From Rhodoplanes sp963724735 (GTDB taxonomy: Bacteria; Pseudomonadota; Alphaproteobacteria; Rhizobiales; Xanthobacteraceae): a DNA stretch of 64,000 bases. The notes below the pieces were generated by a model. That model worked only from the letters and a program-made list of their open reading frames with translations, was not told the origin of the DNA and made no database searches. Below, one piece after another: positions 61,111-64,000 of this stretch. The position numbers and the translations under genes were made by a program. The stretch's first letter is position 1. Each line of letters opens with the position of its first letter. The stretch is taken from NCBI GenBank assembly GCA_963724735.1, contig CAVRVX010000037.1:1-64000 (forward strand), in the 5' to 3' direction.

Positions 61111-61309
61111 GACCGGCTCCTCTTTTTCCCGAAGCAAAGAAATGTCTGGCACCCAGCCGCGGCCGCTTGACGGCGTTTGCATCGTCGGCCCTGCTACCGG
61201 GAGGTATTTGTTACCGGCGGTTCGCGGCCGGAAAAGCCGGCGCGATGCCCCAGACCATCACGATGCCGCGATACGTTTTTCTTATTCCAGCATTTCTGCG
61301 TGACCCGCG

Positions 61310-63610
61310 CTACAGCGTGTGCAACCGCTTGCCCTCTTCAATGGCCGTCCACAGGCGCTCCGGGGTCGCCGGCATGTCGACGTGGCGAACGCGATAGGCG
61401 CGCCACAGCGCATCGACGATGGCGTTCATCACCGCGGGACAGGTGCCGATCGTGCCCGCTTCGCCGGCGCCCTTGACGCCGAGCGGATTGGTCACGCAGG
61501 GCACGTTGCGTGTTTCGAACACGAAGGCCGGCGCGTCCTCCGCGCGCGGCAGCGCGTAGTCGAGCAAGCTAGCGCTGACGAGCTGGCCGGAGTCGGCATC
61601 GTAGACCGTGCGCTCCATCAGCGCCTGGCCGATGCCCTGCACGGCCCCGCCCTCAACCTGGCCTTGGAGCAGCAGCGGATTCAGGGTGATCCCGAAATCA
61701 TCGACCACGACATAGCCGAGGATATCGACATGCCCGGTAGCGGCGTCGACTTCGACCTCGGCGATATGCGTGCCGTTCGGGAAGGTGGCCGCTCGCGGGG
61801 CGAAGACGTCCTCGGTGGTGAGCAGCTCGGGACGCGCCTGCGGCGCGCGCGCGAGGTCGGCAAAGGAAACCGCCCTGTCGGTGCCGGCCACGCGCACATG
61901 GGCGTCGGCGATTTCCAGGTCTGTGAGGCTCGCCTCGAGCGCATCGGACGCGATGCTCTTGAGGTTGTCGGCGAGCTTCTTCGCTGCGCCTTCCACCGCC
62001 ACGCCGCCACAGGGAATCGAGCTTGAGCCGCCGGTGCCGGCGCCGGTCGCGATGAGCGCCGTGTCGCCCTGAACCACTCGCACCTGCTCGGGCGGCAGAT
62101 CGAGATGTTCGGCGACGAGTTGCGCATAGGCGGTGTGATGCCCCTGGCCGGTCGATTGCGAGCCGATCAGCACGGTGACGACGCCGTCATCGCCGATGGT
62201 TAGCTTGGCTGTTTCCGGCCCGACCGCGCCGCACGCCTCGATATAGGTGGCAAGGCCGATGCCGCGCAGCTTGCCGGCCTTTTTCGAGGCGGCCGCGCGG
62301 CGGTTGAAGCCGCGCCAGTCGGCGATCTCCTGCGCGCGGGCCATATGGGCGGCGAAATCGCCGCTGTCGTACAGCTTGCCGGTAGCGGTCCGGTAAGGCA
62401 TCGCCTTCGGCTTGATGAAATTGCGCTTGCGTAACGCGTCGGGCGCAAGGCCGAGGTCGCGCGCCGCGGCGTCGACGAGTTGCTCGATGACATAGGCCGC
62501 CTCCGGCCGCCCGGCGCCGCGATAGGCGTCGACCGGCACGGTGTTGGTAAAGGCCGCGCGAACGCGGATGAAGCAGGCCGGAATGTCGTAGACGCCCGGC
62601 AACATGCCCGCGCCGACGAAGGGGATGTACGGCGCGAAGAAGGAGAGATACGCGCCCATGTCGCACACCGTCTCGACCGCGAGCGCGAGGAAGCGCCCAT
62701 TGTCGTCGAGCGCAAGTCTGGCGGTCGTGACATTGTCGCGACCCTGGGTATCGGCGAGGAAATGCTCGATGCGGTCGGCGATCCAGGCGACCCGTCGGCC
62801 GAGCCGCTGCGCCGCCACCGCGGCGAGCGCATATTCGCGATAGGGAAAGATCTTCGTCCCGAAGCCGCCGCCGACGTCAGGGGTGACGACCCGGATTCTG
62901 TCCTCGGGGATGCGCAGGATTTGGCCCGCGAGCACCCGCTGCAGCGTATGCGCGCCCTGGCTGCCGAGCGTCAGCGTGAAACGCTCGCTCTTTTTGTCGT
63001 ACTCGGCCAGCACGGCGCGCGTGTCGAGATAATTGGTGACGAGGCGCTGATTGACGAGCGTCAGTTCGACCGTCCGCGCGGCTTTGGTAAACGCAGCGGC
63101 GGTTTGCGCTTCGTCGCCCAAGGTCTGCTCGAAGGCGAGATTACCGGCGCGGGCAGGCCATACTTGCGGTGCGCCGGGCTTGAGCGCCGCGACGGCATCG
63201 ACGACATGCGGCAGCGCGTCCCACTCGACGGCGATCGCCTCCGCGGCGTCCTTGGCCTGGTCGAGCGTGTCCGCGACCACGAACGCCGCCGCATCGCCGA
63301 CATGGCGCACAACGTCTGCCGCGAGGATCGGATAGGTGGGGACGTCGATGGTCTGACCGGGCGGAATTCCAAAGCACGGCAGCGGACCGAGCTCGGCGAC
63401 GTCTTCCGCCGTCAGGATCAGGCGAACGCCGGGCATCGCGCGCGCAGCGTCCGCGTCAAGCCGCTTGCGCCGCGCATGCGCATGCGGCGAGCGGAGCACC
63501 ACCGCGCGGCACGTCCCCGGCGGCACGAGGTCGGCGACGTAACGCCCGGCTCCGCGCAAGAACGCATCGTCCTCTTTGCGAGTGACGGCCTGTGAAATGC
63601 CGAATTTCAT
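61310..63610 (-). CDS. Xanthine-dehydrogenase-family molybdopterin-binding subunit (CoxL-like)
   Basis: The ATG at 63610 (GGAG 9 nt upstream) gives 766 residues. The family landmarks are present: RKEDDAFLRGAGRYVADL, TPDVGGGFGTKIFPYREYALAAVAAQRLGRRV, AYRGAGRPEAAYVIEQLVDAAA, IGSQSTGQGHHTAYAQLVAEHL, GTGGSSS and GVKGAGEAGTIG with the Mo-site Glu. It would hydroxylate an aldehyde, CO or N-heterocycle. The FAD and 2Fe-2S subunits are not in the window, so the substrate cannot be assigned. The adjacent cytochromes may accept electrons. Confidence 0.93.
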   Translation of the reverse strand: MKFGISQAVTRKEDDAFLRGAGRYVADLVPPGTCRAVVLRSPHAHARRKRLDADAARAMPGVRLILTAEDVAELGPLPCFGIPPGQTIDVPTYPILAADVVRHVGDAAAFVVADTLDQAKDAAEAIAVEWDALPHVVDAVAALKPGAPQVWPARAGNLAFEQTLGDEAQTAAAFTKAARTVELTLVNQRLVTNYLDTRAVLAEYDKKSERFTLTLGSQGAHTLQRVLAGQILRIPEDRIRVVTPDVGGGFGTKIFPYREYALAAVAAQRLGRRVAWIADRIEHFLADTQGRDNVTTARLALDDNGRFLALAVETVCDMGAYLSFFAPYIPFVGAGMLPGVYDIPACFIRVRAAFTNTVPVDAYRGAGRPEAAYVIEQLVDAAARDLGLAPDALRKRNFIKPKAMPYRTATGKLYDSGDFAAHMARAQEIADWRGFNRRAAASKKAGKLRGIGLATYIEACGAVGPETAKLTIGDDGVVTVLIGSQSTGQGHHTAYAQLVAEHLDLPPEQVRVVQGDTALIATGAGTGGSSSIPCGGVAVEGAAKKLADNLKSIASDALEASLTDLEIADAHVRVAGTDRAVSFADLARAPQARPELLTTEDVFAPRAATFPNGTHIAEVEVDAATGHVDILGYVVVDDFGITLNPLLLQGQVEGGAVQGIGQALMERTVYDADSGQLVSASLLDYALPRAEDAPAFVFETRNVPCVTNPLGVKGAGEAGTIGTCPAVMNAIVDALWRAYRVRHVDMPATPERLWTAIEEGKRLHTL

Positions 63611-63674
63611 CGCGAGACGCTCCGAACCCAGATGCATCGATTGCCGCGCGGCTTTACATGTGCTTTGAGCCCGT

Positions 63675-64000
63675 TCATTCCGCCGGCTGCCGCGCGGAGG
63701 CCGGCGGCGCCGCTGCGCGCTTGCGGCCTGATCCCGCAAGCCATCGGCACACGACATAGAACACCGGCGTGAAGATGAGACCGAACACGGTCACCCCGAT
63801 CATGCCCGAAAACACCGCCGTCCCCAGCGTCTGCCGCAACTCAGCGCCGGCGCCGATCGCCCAAACCAGCGGCATGACCCCGAAGATGAAGGCGAGCGAG
63901 GTCATCAGAATAGGCCGCAGCCGCAGTCGCGCCGCCTCGACCGCGGCGGCGAAGCGGTCGCGGCCCTGGTCTTCGAGCTGCTTGGCGAACTCGACGATCA
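63675..64000 (-). CDS. RND efflux pump inner-membrane subunit, C-terminal end (continues past window)
   Basis: The frame is open to the right edge: IVEFAKQLEDQGRDRFAAAVEAARLRLRPILMTSLAFIFGVMPLVWAIGAGAELRQTLGTAVFSGMIGVTVFGLIFTPVFYVVCRWL. These are the last three transmembrane helices and the RLRPILMTSLAF motif of AcrB/HAE1-type proton-driven multidrug pumps. A basic, Ala-rich tail ends the protein. Only the last 108 codons are visible. Confidence 0.93.
   Translation of the reverse strand, partial: IVEFAKQLEDQGRDRFAAAVEAARLRLRPILMTSLAFIFGVMPLVWAIGAGAELRQTLGTAVFSGMIGVTVFGLIFTPVFYVVCRWLAGSGRKRAAAPPASARQPAE

Overview
The window is high-GC chromosomal DNA of an alphaproteobacterium, most probably a Hyphomicrobiales (Rhizobiales) member near the Bradyrhizobium / Xanthobacteraceae lineages. 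This placement is inferred from family content: an HWE histidine kinase, pmtA-type methyltransferase, a pyrB / degenerate pyrC pair, an MlaE with an N-terminal STAS domain, a giant apolipoprotein-like coiled-coil protein resembling the growth-pole-ring protein of this order, and palindromic intergenic repeats of the kind common there. No rRNA, tRNA or CRISPR array was seen.

Layout. 1-3.6 kb: end of a GntR/FCD regulator, a short remnant ORF and an IS91-like element carrying a Y2 transposase and a tyrosine recombinase. 3.6-8.1 kb: an exported caspase-like cluster, namely a DUF4399 protein followed by a caspase (minus strand), and divergently a pseudo-caspase fused to an FGE/sulfatase-modifying-factor-like domain. 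8.2-17.9 kb: mostly housekeeping genes (HWE kinase, creA, a UPF0173 hydrolase, ruvX, hicAB plus a nucleotidyltransferase, aidB, pyrB, a pyrC-like gene).

17.9-30.5 kb is a plastic island. It holds a tandemly duplicated and decaying toxin-antitoxin locus with an IS630 between the copies, REP-like repeats, a SIR2-domain gene split by an IS630 that is itself split by an IS1634, a 2.8-kb tandem duplication (SIR2 5' end, VWA gene, YihY gene) whose second VWA copy is wrecked, an IS1380 remnant and a possible group II intron remnant.

30.5-46.7 kb: a TSUP permease, an exported SGNH-type hydrolase, a frame-disrupted autotransporter, a ferredoxin/ferredoxin reductase pair with a tandem repeat upstream, and the roughly 2000-residue coiled-coil protein (one frameshift) overlapping a small partner gene. 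46.7-64 kb: an mlaEFD lipid-transport operon, an enolase-superfamily epimerase, a ClpP-like exported protein, an MFS permease, a threonine dehydratase, a lipid group (pmtA, an LpxH-like phosphatase, a GT21 glucosyltransferase), thiM-thiD under a TPP riboswitch followed by a TRAP-type binding protein with a repeat inserted in frame, a stand-alone RAM-domain protein, two c-type cytochromes, a molybdenum hydroxylase large subunit and the C-terminus of an RND pump.

Several coding regions are broken by single-base indels in GC-rich tracts. Some of these may be assembly errors rather than biology, and they are marked where it matters.
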